A DNA stretch of 64,000 nucleotides from Drechslerella dactyloides. Lineage: Eukaryota; Ascomycota; Orbiliomycetes; Orbiliales; Orbiliaceae. The stretch spans positions 434,001-498,000 of the forward strand of contig JAGTWJ010000006.1 in the NCBI GenBank assembly GCA_020064725.1. The letters are read 5' to 3'. The notes under the pieces were generated by a model. That model did no database searches, was not told the DNA's origin, and saw only the letters and a list, made by a program, of their open reading frames with translations. Positions 24,614 through 34,855 of the stretch are shown piece after piece (within the stretch, counting starts at the first letter, position 1; each line of letters opens with the position of its first letter). Position numbers and translations under genes: made by a program.

Positions 24614-25455
24614 GTCATGTAGCAGCGAATGAGTTCCGGGGCCCGCTTCGTGCCGGCGGCATAGTGGTGCTCCCGCCGGCCAGCCCGTCGCAGAGACAGC
24701 AGAGAGGACGGCCAATCGGGGGACACGATGGGTAAGAGGGGCGAGGTCGCCGGCCGGTCGTGACGGGGTCGATGGCGGGCGGTCGTGGCGGTCGTGGCGG
24801 TCGTCGAGATGGAGATGGTGGTGATGGTGTTTTGGACGTGGCGAAGACGAAGAAGACGAAGAAGGGACGTCGGTCGGGCGGTCAGCGTGGCCGGATGCGT
24901 TGGGCCGCAGCGTGCGGCATCAATCAGCGGCGGATTTGACGGGGCGTCGTCGAATGGGAGGGCGGTGCCTGGCCGGGGCTCTCGATTGGGAGTGTGATGA
25001 GGCTGGCGATGGTCGAGATGGCGGAGCGTCGGAGCGGCGAAGGGGATGGCAGGAGAGGGAGAGGGAGGGAGAGGGAGGGCAGAGGAGAAGAGGAGGAGGA
25101 AGAAGAAAAGAAGAAGAGAAGGGCGGAAAGGGAGAAAATCCAACGGGCGAGGAAAACAGCAGCAGCAGCAGCCTTGGCGGCGTCCTCGCTCCACGACAGG
25201 CAGAACAAGGGATGTTATAATAGTAGTATCGTATTGAAGCCGGTGAGGGGGGTCCGAATGTACGGGCGAGGTGCTCACGATGGCGTCGACGGCGGATTCT
25301 TGCACCCTGCGAAGAAGCCAGATCCGGGCGTCGAGAATCAGGCGTCTTTGTTGTTGTTGCGTCCCCGGGCTCAAGTGTACGCGTAGGCCCTGCGCAGTCT
25401 GAGTCCCGCCATAATAATAAGACTACTCCAGATATCACCATCCGGCAATCTCACG
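24614..25455. promoter_or_regulatory. Divergent intergenic region with CT/GA-rich tracts
   Basis: About 840 bp between divergent starts. The stretch 25035-25135 is strongly purine-rich on the plus strand (GAGAGGGAGGGAGAG and GAAGAAGAAA-type repeats), i.e. CT-rich in the leader direction of the ankyrin gene, a common fungal 5' leader feature. A CAG run sits at 25160-25173. No conserved protein is encoded. Confidence 0.5.
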
Positions 25456-26529
25456 ATGTCCGGATCATGCTCCTCGATCTGCCGTCAGCCGTCCGCCTCT
25501 TCTACCTCAACGCCGTCCTCGTCGTCCGTCTCTCTCCCCCCGATATCCATTCGTATTGACATGCTAACTGAGCGTTTACAGACAGTCGGGCTGAATGTCT
25601 TCGCCCGCCGGCTGTACGCGTACGGCAAGAGCGCGGCCCCCGAGGCCCCCGCCGGCCTGTCCCCCGTAGCCCTGCTCGCCCGCCTGCGCGTGCCCCACGC
25701 CTGGTTCGCCCACTTCTACGCCCTCGCTCTCGCCGTCCAGCTCTTCTGGGCGCTCCAGATATTCTCTGCCGGCTCGGTCCTCCGCCGGGTGCTCGACCTC
25801 ACCGTGCACGACGATGGAGACGGTGTAAAGCAGGATGTAGGCAGTGATGGACCGCCCCGGGTCGTCGAAGGGCCGCCCGGCGAGCAGAGCCTCGAGACCA
25901 TCCTCCTGTGCATCATCTGCATGGGCATGCAGGCCGGCCGCCGGCTCTACGAGTCGTGGTGCGTCCAGAAACCCGGGGCCTCCTCCATGGGCATCCTCAT
26001 CTACCTCGCCGGCATCGCCCACTACGCCGTCATGGGCCCCGCCATCTGGTGCGAAGGTGTCCGTACGTCCACCATCCCCTCCACCAGCCGATGAATACAA
26101 AACTCACCCAGGATGCATATAGGAACGCTGGCGGTGAACGACAACCTGCCGATGGCCCACCCGTCGACGTACCTGCGCGTGCCCCGTCTCAACACCCTCC
26201 TCGCCCTTCCCGTCTTCTTCCTCGCCCAGGGCGTCCAGCACGACGCCCACGCCCACCTCGCCTCCCTCAAAAAGTACTCGCTGCCAACCCACCCGCTGTT
26301 CACGCACACGCTCTCCCCGCACTACCTCGCCGAGTGCGTCGTCTACGCCTCCCTCGCCGTCCTCGCCGCCCCGCGCGACCGCTGGCTCAACGGCACCCTC
26401 GCCCACGTCGCCGTCTTTGTCGTCGTCAACTTGTCCTTCGGCGCCGCCATCACGCGGCAGTGGTACGCCGGCAAGTTTGGCGAGCGGGCCATCGCCGGCC
26501 GCGCCCGCCTCGTCCCGTTCGTATATTAA
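25456..26529 (+). CDS. DFG10: Polyprenol reductase (SRD5A3/Dfg10 family)
   Basis: Steroid 5-alpha-reductase-type membrane enzyme that reduces the alpha-isoprene of polyprenol to make dolichol for N-glycosylation in the ER. Family hallmarks: VPHAWFAHFY near the N-terminus, CMGMQAGRRLYES in the middle and the C-terminal stretch LPTHPLFTHTLSPHYLAECVVY ending in WYAGKFG. The main intron is 26063-26122. Two N-termini are possible. The unspliced frame from 25456 begins with a Ser-rich leader (337 residues). Starting at 25467 and splicing a 58-nt intron (25524-25581, weak GTCCGT donor, good TGCTAAC branch and TTTACAG acceptor) gives a hydrophobic first helix, MLLDLPSAVRLFYLNAVLV, which suits this family better. 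Confidence 0.87.
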
Positions 26530-26885
26530 CCAGCCACTGTACATACTAGCCATATCTAGCATATCATCCGCGTCAACGTATATATTTGCCCTTCACGCTG
26601 TAACTTTGCATAACTTTGTAATTGAATACCGTCCTGATGATAGTCCGCTGCGATGCGCGGATTAAGTAGCCTTAGGGCTGAGAGCCCTTCGCTGCGTTGT
26701 GGCAGCCGTCACGTGAACAAGACCCACCACACTTCCCGCGCCCGCAAAAACACAAAATCTCTGCCACCGCTACGTACACATCCTCAACAACAACCATCGT
26801 TCACCATCGTTCACAACCGACCCCCGGGGACAGCCTTTAAGGAACTCTTGACATCGCTCTCTACATTCTATAAACCACCGCAAAG
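26530..26885. other. Intergenic: DFG10 3' region and RPS12 promoter/leader
   Basis: About 350 bp without a gene. The part next to the RPS12 start is C/A- and pyrimidine-rich, as is common for fungal ribosomal-protein leaders. Confidence 0.5.
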
Positions 26886-27691
26886 ATGGTACTTCCCCCA
26901 ATTCCCCCATAATCCATTATCATCAATACATTCCATCGCATCCCCACAATCACCAAATGGAATACCCCACCATTCCACCATGATACCATGTAATCAACCA
27001 CGATGCTAACATGAAAAAAAAGTCGGACGGAGAAGATGTCCCCGCCGTCGAGGCCGCCGACGAAATCGAAGTCGCCGCCGACTCCACCACCGCCAAAGGT
27101 GCCATGTCCGTCGAAGACGCACTCAAGGGCGTCCTCCGCCACGCCCTCATCCACGACGGCCTCGCCCGCGGCCTGCGCGAGGCCAGCAAGGCGCTCGACC
27201 GCCGCCAGGCGCACATGTGCGTCCTGAACGAGAACTGCGAGGAGGAGGCCTACAAGAAGCTGGTCGAGGCGCTGTGCGCGGAGCATAAGATTCCGTTGAT
27301 CAAGGTTGGCGACGGCAAGAAGCTCGGCGAGTGGGCCGGTCTCTGTATGTATATTACCATCTCTCCCTCTTTCCCCACCTCTACGCACTTTTTTTTTCGT
27401 CTGCATTTTTTTAAAATGCATGTTGAATGTGGAATATTTATTTCGGGCGTAAATGTGTGCGTGGGCAAAATACCACAGCACTAACCCGAAACATCCCAAA
27501 ACCACCACACCCCAAAACCTACACCGCTACACCACAAGAAGTACGGAACTAACAGGGTAATGTGTACAGGCACCCTCGACCGCGAAGGCAACCCGCGCAA
27601 GGTCGTCAACTGCTCCTGCGTCGTCGTCCGCGACTGGGGCGAGGAGTCCACCGAACGCAGCATCCTGCTCGACTACTTCCAGACCCGTTAA
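26886..27691 (+). CDS. RPS12: 40S ribosomal protein S12 (eS12)
   Basis: Small-subunit ribosomal protein. Exons 26886-26888, 27023-27344 and 27570-27691 total 447 nt, or 148 residues. Exon 1 codes only the initiator methionine: ATG is followed directly by the donor GTACTT, and the acceptor after a poly-A run leads into [14 protein letters not shown]. The conserved core is clear: [53 protein letters not shown], then across intron 2 into [13 protein letters not shown] and the end ILLDYFQTR. The first intron ends GCTAACATGAAAAAAAAG, so the acceptor sits close to its branch point. A second intron of 225 nt is long for the locus. Confidence 0.97.
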
Positions 27692-28299
27692 TCTTCTCCT
27701 TCCCGCCTTCCTTACGACAACGAATTAAAAAAAAGTAAAAATAAAATGGAAAATTCACGAGATGGAGATGGTGCGGCTGGTGATGGACCGGTCGGGATTA
27801 TACTACTTTCGTGTATATTCATTAATTAATTCTTTACTTCATTTCTGTTTTTTCGTGCTTTCATCGCTCGTTTCGACTTAGACGCTGCAGACGCCTCGAC
27901 GCTGAGTTCGATGAAGAGCTGGATGTTACACGTAGCTACTGGCCCCGTCAACGACACGACTGTAGTTCCGCTCACAAATTGTAGCAGGCTGTGCGATACA
28001 TGATAATATACGGGGAATACGCTACAACGACGAGAGAATCAGCAATTTGTAAATTACGGGCGAGACCAGTAAACGACCCACATCAGCATCACACTACGAC
28101 CCAAGAACAGCAGTTGAATATAGATTCGTATGTGCACATGTGGGCTCGTGATAAATAACCTAGGATCCCGTACTTTTACCTGGGTATTCACATCACGACG
28201 CGTTAGGCGGTGTTACTTGATATATAAGCGTGTACCCGAGCAGTCATCGGTACAAATCGACCAGAATAATTGGTAAAAAAGCGTCCGTCGTATGCTAGT
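27692..28299. other. RPS12 3' region, start of AT-rich block
   Basis: No gene supported. From here base composition shifts towards A+T and conserved coding sequence disappears until 37.6 kb. Confidence 0.5.
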
Positions 28300-30960
28300 G
28301 TCTTCAGGGCGACAATTTGATCCAGTGCACATTGAATCAGCTGTCGTCTGGGTCTTTCTGTTTGTCAAATTTGGCGTCTGCCGCTTCTGGGAACCACTCA
28401 GCGCTAACCTTTCGTGTGAATCCAACCTTCCAACGCGTTCTCACATCATCTACAACCAAGACCCTCCATCCCCAACCAGCGTTACTACATCTCTACTCTC
28501 CATCTAATATCTCATCACAGCAGTCAAGCAGCAACTATACCATCTTCACACATCCCTCAGACGACGGAATTGAATTCGTCATCGAAGGAGACCTACACGA
28601 AGACACCGTTCGAAAATATACACACCATCACGGAGTTCAAACCGGAGAGCCCCCAAAAAAGACTCTTACGACGGAATCCAGACCGGTCTTTCGACGTAAA
28701 GATAGAACCGACAGATGGCCAGTGCCAGTACTGCTTTGAGACTTGGTTTACTTGGTACAATCACCCCTTCCAGATGCAATCTTACTACTCACGATGGATG
28801 TCTCAACAAATACATCCGGCACCCACGGTCGTCTGCGTGAATACACGATGTTCGCAGAATCTCAACAACATCGACTCCTCGCGCTGGACAACAGGAGAGA
28901 CTTACGCGCCATCTAACGTACACCTCGAACGACGACCTATCCAAATTCATACCTTCCATCCAACCAAACCCAACTTCATAAGATCATATGCACAAGCTCA
29001 GCGCTGAAGCTACATATATTCTCCACATCCACGTTAGCGAGCGTTGTTATCAGCAGATTTTCAAGAGGGTTCCTCTGCTCCCCATCCAGATATCTCAGCA
29101 GACCCATAATCGAGCACCATACCGAATTTCATCCATCTATCTTGCAACATACACTACTCAACGATGGATGTCTCACACAATAAATCCGGCACCCATGGTG
29201 TCTATGTGAGTATCTACGATGCTTGCATCATCTCGATGACATTGATTTCTTGACACCGGAACATCATGTGGTCATACACGTCGTGCAACAACCATGGCAA
29301 ATGACAATCTCTTGCCTAGCTCTCAAAATTGAGTACGCCCAAACCTTCGATTCAGCAGCTATACATCCTGGTCGGAAATTGGAGCGGCACGTTCAAATAG
29401 TGAAGGCGGACATAAGCCAAACCCTGCACCACGGTCTAGCGATGAGATAGCCATTCTTCGCTGTCGGGAACATGCCAATTTCGTACCGAATGGCGTATAC
29501 CTTCGCCTCGCAGCTTTCACTCTCTCACTACCTGATGGATGTCTCTTCAACCGAATTTATATTGGAGGGGGGGTTGCACGAAAAAGCTCCGTTTGGATAC
29601 AAACCCAAACAGAGCGACCCCGGACAACCTTCCTCCGGACCGAACGAAAACCTATCAGAAGAGGCCGGATTCGCGATCAAGGCCGTTGCTCCTAGACGCT
29701 GCCTTGGAAAAAGTCATCGCGGATTGCACCGCCCTGAGACTGGCAATTCGTCGGCCACGAGACTACTAACGTACACCTCAAACGACGACTATTCAATGTT
29801 GAACGAATTCCCAAACTTCAACCAGACACAAGCATTCGAATTCTGGCAGCTATTTCGTGGCCTCAAAAATATAAGAGGCACGTCAAAAGGAAATGTGAGA
29901 GACTGAATGCATGCGCCAGCTCGCAAATCCTTGATCGCGGGCTGGCAAAAGGATTGTCATTCTTCGCTGTCGGTTACATGCCAGTATCATACGAATGCCG
30001 TACACCTTCGCCTCGCTGCCTTCACTACTGTCACTACTCAACGACGGATGCCTCGACAAACCCGTTTGTACCCAACCGTGACCGGCCGACTCTCTGGTGG
30101 GTGCATGGGCGTCGGCAGCATCTTGGATGGTATCCATTTTTTAATGCGGGAGCGTTTTGCCAATCTGTGCTGTCCTAGCGTACACGACGAACGACAATCT
30201 ATTGAACGATGTCCCAAACTTCAACCATGCGCAAGGATTCAAAATCTAGCAACTATGTATCGTGGCATCAAACATAGAGGATTCCTAGATCTGGCATCAC
30301 ACATCGGTAAGATTGAACCTCCTCGTTTCCGCTGGCACCGACTAACATCCATTAGAACCGAGATTAGACTTCGATGTTCCTGCCAACGCTCTTTTCTTCG
30401 GCATCAAGAAAATGACCCAACCGTGGGATGGAGGATATACCACCGAACACCACCAAACATAGAAGCGATGATCAAGCGCAATAAAGCAAACGCAATGGGC
30501 AGGCGCGAGACCGTCAGCAATTACCGCCCATCTCGCTCCACCAAATCCCCCTGTTATCGACGAGCCTGCTGGAACGTATCAGCCACTGTTCCAGTCGTCA
30601 CGTTCGGATGGTGAAGGCGTACATTCGATCACAAGTCCTAATCACAGTCTAGCAAAGATGGCCACCGCCCGCTGTCGGTGACATGCCAGCATCATACTAA
30701 TGCCGCATGCCGTCGTCCTACCACCTTCACTACTCAATACTGGATGTCTCACAACCAAACTCCCGCTGGTGGCAACCGTTCCAGCAGAGTATATATGATA
30801 TCTTGACAACATTGACTTTTCGACACCAGAGCATCATGCCATGTGCTGTCTTGTCGTACACCTCGAACGACAATCTATTAAATGAATTCCCCAGCTTCAA
30901 GTACGCCAAACGTTCAATCGCAACAGATCCTCAATGGTGACCTTGAAACCCTCAGAAGCT
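28300..30960 (+). pseudogene. Tandem degenerate modules related to the HNH-like gene at 37605
   Basis: At least five eroded partial copies follow one another. Recurrent DNA words mark the modules: CTACTCAACGATGGATGTCTC-like sequence near 28782, 29155, 29525, 30045 and 30730; GCTGTCGG(T/G) followed by ACATGCCA near 29460, 29966 and 30672; and the coding-like piece 'YTSNDxxLNEFPxF' near 29773, 30180 (frame-broken) and 30856, which matches YTPNGELLDKFPEF of the intact gene at about 37757. A second shared piece reads EF(V/I)xEGxLHE near 28570 and 29548. Frames are broken by stops and indels, so I regard these as dead duplicates, not genes. Confidence 0.65.
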
Positions 30961-31084
30961 GGGATGCAGCGAAGCATATCGATACAAGTCGACCAGCCTC
31001 CAAAAATGTCTCAAGATCTGCCAGTCCCAGAAGAAAAACAGCAGCAAAGACGCAGCACGATCCCGAGGACGAACACAAGCTCGA

Positions 31085-33340
31085 AGATACCATGGACCCC
31101 AGACCCAAGCTGTTCCAGGTAATATTCGATAATGAATCCAAGACATGTTCGCTAAGCTAGAAGCTAACGCGTCTGAACGCTGCTTTTAGCTATCACGGAA
31201 TTTCAACCATCCCAGCTCTATTGTCAAGGTTGCAGCACAGATCTAAAGAATATCCTCCAGCAAACCGGCAAACCGGCTTACGGCGCTCACGCCATGGAGA
31301 GACAATCAAACTTACATCCAATCACCAGCACCGTAACATAACCAATCCAGCTACGCGCAAATTTGTGCGTTTGGCCACTACTATAGCGGCCTTAAAAATC
31401 TGCGAAGTTGGGGCGGGATGCAGCATCGCGCACCGGCACAAGTCAAGCCGCCTCGATCTAATTACCGCCTTACGAACGTTCCACCAGGCACCACGGAAAG
31501 ACGCCAAGCCATGCAAACCGCTAGAAACTAAGGAATAAGGAAATGGCAGCCCTGAAACCTTCCATCGCGAATGGAGAACAAGATCATTACTTCTAGAAAA
31601 CCTGAGCAGCACGTATCTGCGATTTCCAGCAGACCAGTACTGCCTTCGAAGCCGCGAACGACCATGACCACGTGTCGATGAAAAAGGCGACCGTCAAGGA
31701 CAACCATCCCATCCAGCGCCTGAGTCCATAATCGACTGGTTGGGCTGGGAAACGTCCACACGCTTCTGGAAGGCAGCTGCGGCCAGAAGCACGCGGATGA
31801 AACTGAAGCATGTGTATAATACAACGTCCAACTCCTTCAGTCCCGCACTGGAAGAAGAACCGATGTAAAGACACAGGTCAATTCTAGGACATCTACGCAC
31901 TCGAAGAACATGTTCCAACCCAGATTCAAGTTACTTAGGTTAGTATCCGATAATACATCTAAAATGCATTCAACAGACTAGAAGCTGATCTATTAACACT
32001 GGTCTCCAGCTATCGCGGAATGTTAACCATCCCAGCTCTATCCACGGTTACAACACCGCAGTCAAGTCTTTAACGCAACCGCGTTCAAGTGAAAAGCGGG
32101 TTTCGAACCAACCACGCTCTATAAGTACGAATATGAACAAAAGTTTTTGGCATGTCGCGCTCTCGAAGCAGGAAACACGCAGACGAGCTTATGGGCGTAA
32201 CCGATGAGAGCAAACGTTACATCGACAAAGAGCTAAGGGCTCGTGTTTTCTAGGGCGGGCTTCCGAGCTTATGGCTGACATGAAGACGAAAGCGCTCATG
32301 GCCGCTGAAGATTTCCCTGCGTGCAACAGAAATAGTCTTCCTGCCTCACTCGCATTACACCCGGTCTCAAGAGTCTTCCTGAGCAAGCTCGCAAACCAGC
32401 ATACAGCATTCTCGCTTTAGAACGACAGACAAACCGATGTGCGAGCACTAGCATGAGCTCCCACATGTGGAACGAACTTCGCGAAACGGCGCATTTGTTT
32501 CCGTAATGTGCCCAACAAAGAGCACCACTCACCTAGAGATTCTTAGCAGTCTTCTTAGGACACGTTTACAGAAAAGTTTCGCAAGTCGATTCATGACTGC
32601 AGATAGAAACACTGAAAAAGCGCAGCACGGCTCCATGAGGGACTGAAGCCGGAAGTTGCTGCTGGGATCGCCCAAAAGATCAGTAACACAAACCGTGACG
32701 CCAATAACCCGCCTGAGACCGAAGCATCTACCAATAAAACAACTCTTCCTGCATTTCGAAAGATGGCCAGCACCTCTAACAGCAATGATACCGCTAGCGG
32801 CCCCCGGGGCCTGATGCGCTTTACCATTTGGAGCAATTCGCGACAGATTGAAATCCTTAAGACGACGAACGATCTTTCCACACTTGGTAGATCGTTTAAG
32901 CTGAACCGTAACGTCAAATCGTTCAAAACGACCATATACTACCCCTTCTACGAGACCTTCCTTTGGAAGGTAATGGATTACTATGGCTTCCCGCAAAAAC
33001 AAAGGGCGCCACCCATCTGGAGATTCCTGGTAGTCTTCTTAGGACACGTTTATAGAAGAATTTCACAAGCCAGTTCATGATTGCAGTAATAGAATCACGA
33101 CGACTGCAGGCTTACAGCATCGTTCGGTGCAGAGAGATTTTCTCCCTTCTCCGCCGCTTCCGAAGGATAGAGTGCCATATTCTAAAGATCCATAGCTGTC
33201 TTCTTGGACAATCAAACCGCGATGTCGAATGAAGTTTGGAACTGCCTACATACTTGCAGAAATAGAATGACAATAACTGCAGATTTACACGCGGTCTTTG
33301 ATACAGGGAGATTATCCAAACGCCCCTTCTCTAGTACCCC
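31085..33340 (+). pseudogene. Further fragments of the same decayed family
   Basis: Two stretches, 31085-31290 and 31905-32060, share the order CCCAGA...CAAG...GTAxTATxCGATAAT, then TAGAAGCT, then TTTAGCTATCACGGAAT or CCAGCTATCGCGGAATG, then CCATCCCAGCTCTAT, as if an exon-intron-exon piece had been duplicated. Part of the first is met again at 32365-32430. Near 32530 and 33015 two copies share TCTTCTTAGGACACGTTTA; the second reads IWRFLVVFLG, matching TWRFLAIFLGEEL of the intact gene, in a 105-codon open frame from 32763. A third, weaker copy lies near 33190. No full-length frame survives. Confidence 0.55.
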
Positions 33341-34149
33341 CAAGCAATCGGACGCCATTGACTTGACGGGAAGCTAGCGCTACCGAGCCCTTCCGATTGC
33401 ATACCAACATTCTAGGCTGGAAAGACCAGAGAAACAATGTACATGTACTCTCTCAGAGGCTTGGGCCATAGCTATGTCCTCGTCCTTGGAATTGCTCGAT
33501 GCATAGTCCACAGCGAGGTCATTCGCATATCGACTTCTAATGCCTATTGACGCCTGATGCAACGGCCTCGGTTACGTTTCTGCTCTAGCATGCAACTATA
33601 TGGCGCATCATTAGTGCAGCGTGCCTCTCCGATGAAAGCTACACAAAGTGGCAAGGAACGGCGCCTCAGCATTCAGGAGCAGATAAACTCTCTGACCCTC
33701 GCCATTTATGATCTTCTTATCAGTCTCCAGAATATATACAACATTAACACTCAATGCTGCCGTGGTTCCCCTTCGTTGAAGAGGACTCAATACTCTGCCT
33801 CCAATACGTTGTTACAATACGACCACGCCGACTTGCCGTCTGATCATACTTCTGCTTGTTTCATCCCAGAGAAGGACAAGAAACCACGAGCTTGGTGGAT
33901 CGGGGAAGACGTCGACCCAGAACTCGGATGGGCGCCGGGTGCGCCCTGAGGCGCTGTTTGGAAACCAAGCTGCCCGGACGCTGTGCAACACTGGATCCGC
34001 TGCCTGGAGAGAGATTTCATATTGGCCGATAAGGAACTTTTCTCTCGAATGGGGAACCTCAAATTCGACTGGCAAGATATTAATCGCTTACTTCGATAAA
34101 AAGCTGGGGCTGTTGCGCATGAATAAGATCGAGGACGTTCACGCATGCA
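33341..34149. other. AT-rich degenerate sequence without a supported gene
   Basis: Short open frames at 33557-33949 and 33939-34154 show no family I recognise. They lie immediately before the integrase relic and could be unrelated retroelement debris. Confidence 0.35.
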
Positions 34150-34362
34150 TCTAAAGCTTCTGCAGCCAATATAAAAGACCAGGCGACCATTGCAAGGTAT
34201 TTTGGGCTCCCGCTGGCCGTGATATCAGACAATGGGTCGCATTTCAGCGAGGGGCTTTTGCCGGCATTCTGTAACCTATCTGGAGTCAGACAATTGTTCG
34301 GTCCGTCACGCCACCCGCAGACGACAGGCCTTATAGATAGGCTAATCCAGATTCTCGTATAA
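34150..34362 (+). pseudogene. Ty3/gypsy-type retroelement integrase relic
   Basis: The frame from about 34150 reads into YFGLPLAVISDNGSHF, then LSGVRQLFGPSRHPQTTGL and IDRLIQILV before a stop at 34360. This is the core of a retroelement integrase: the second catalytic Asp sits in SDNG, and the HPQT motif and a degenerate (D/E)RxxQ motif follow. Sequence upstream and downstream no longer gives a polyprotein, so it is a fossil fragment. No LTR could be identified by eye. Confidence 0.75.
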
Positions 34363-34546
34363 CTTATGCGCAAAGAATGTACGCAGCGGCCGGCAGTACG
34401 CAAGTCATAGGACAAGCTCGATATTCACTTCACGCTCGTCGTGAATACGCGGTATGTTCGTCACCACGGGTATACGTCATGCCAATTGCTGGACCAAACA
34501 TGGCTGGGAAAACTCGACTAGTGCGGCTCAGAATGTCTAACACGAC

Positions 34547-34855
34547 TTGTATGGGTCCCGACGCGATAAGCAGGGGACCAGATTACGACTTCCGGTTGAT
34601 GGGGAGAGGATTTCGTATGCCGAATGGGCGCTGCTGGCGCCCGCCGCTGACGAGCAACCAGCAGCGGAAGAGACGCGGGAGACCATACGCCTAACCAACC
34701 CAGGGATGACGGTCGCCAGAGACATTTCCCGGGATGCCGCTTACTCGGTGGTCGAGAATGCAGCGCGATTGTTGTCGAACCTCCCTGCTGATCGTCCGTG
34801 CGCCGGTTGTTTCGCCCTTGCCAAAGGGATCTATAGCGCCTGGCTTCGAGGCTAG
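34547..34855 (+). other. Unrecognised 102-codon open frame in a GC-richer patch
   Basis: This frame lies in a patch of higher G+C than its surroundings and contains a Cys pair (CAGC) near its end. It resembles nothing I recognise and follows the integrase relic by 190 bp, so it may be retroelement-derived. Low confidence that it is expressed. Confidence 0.2.
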
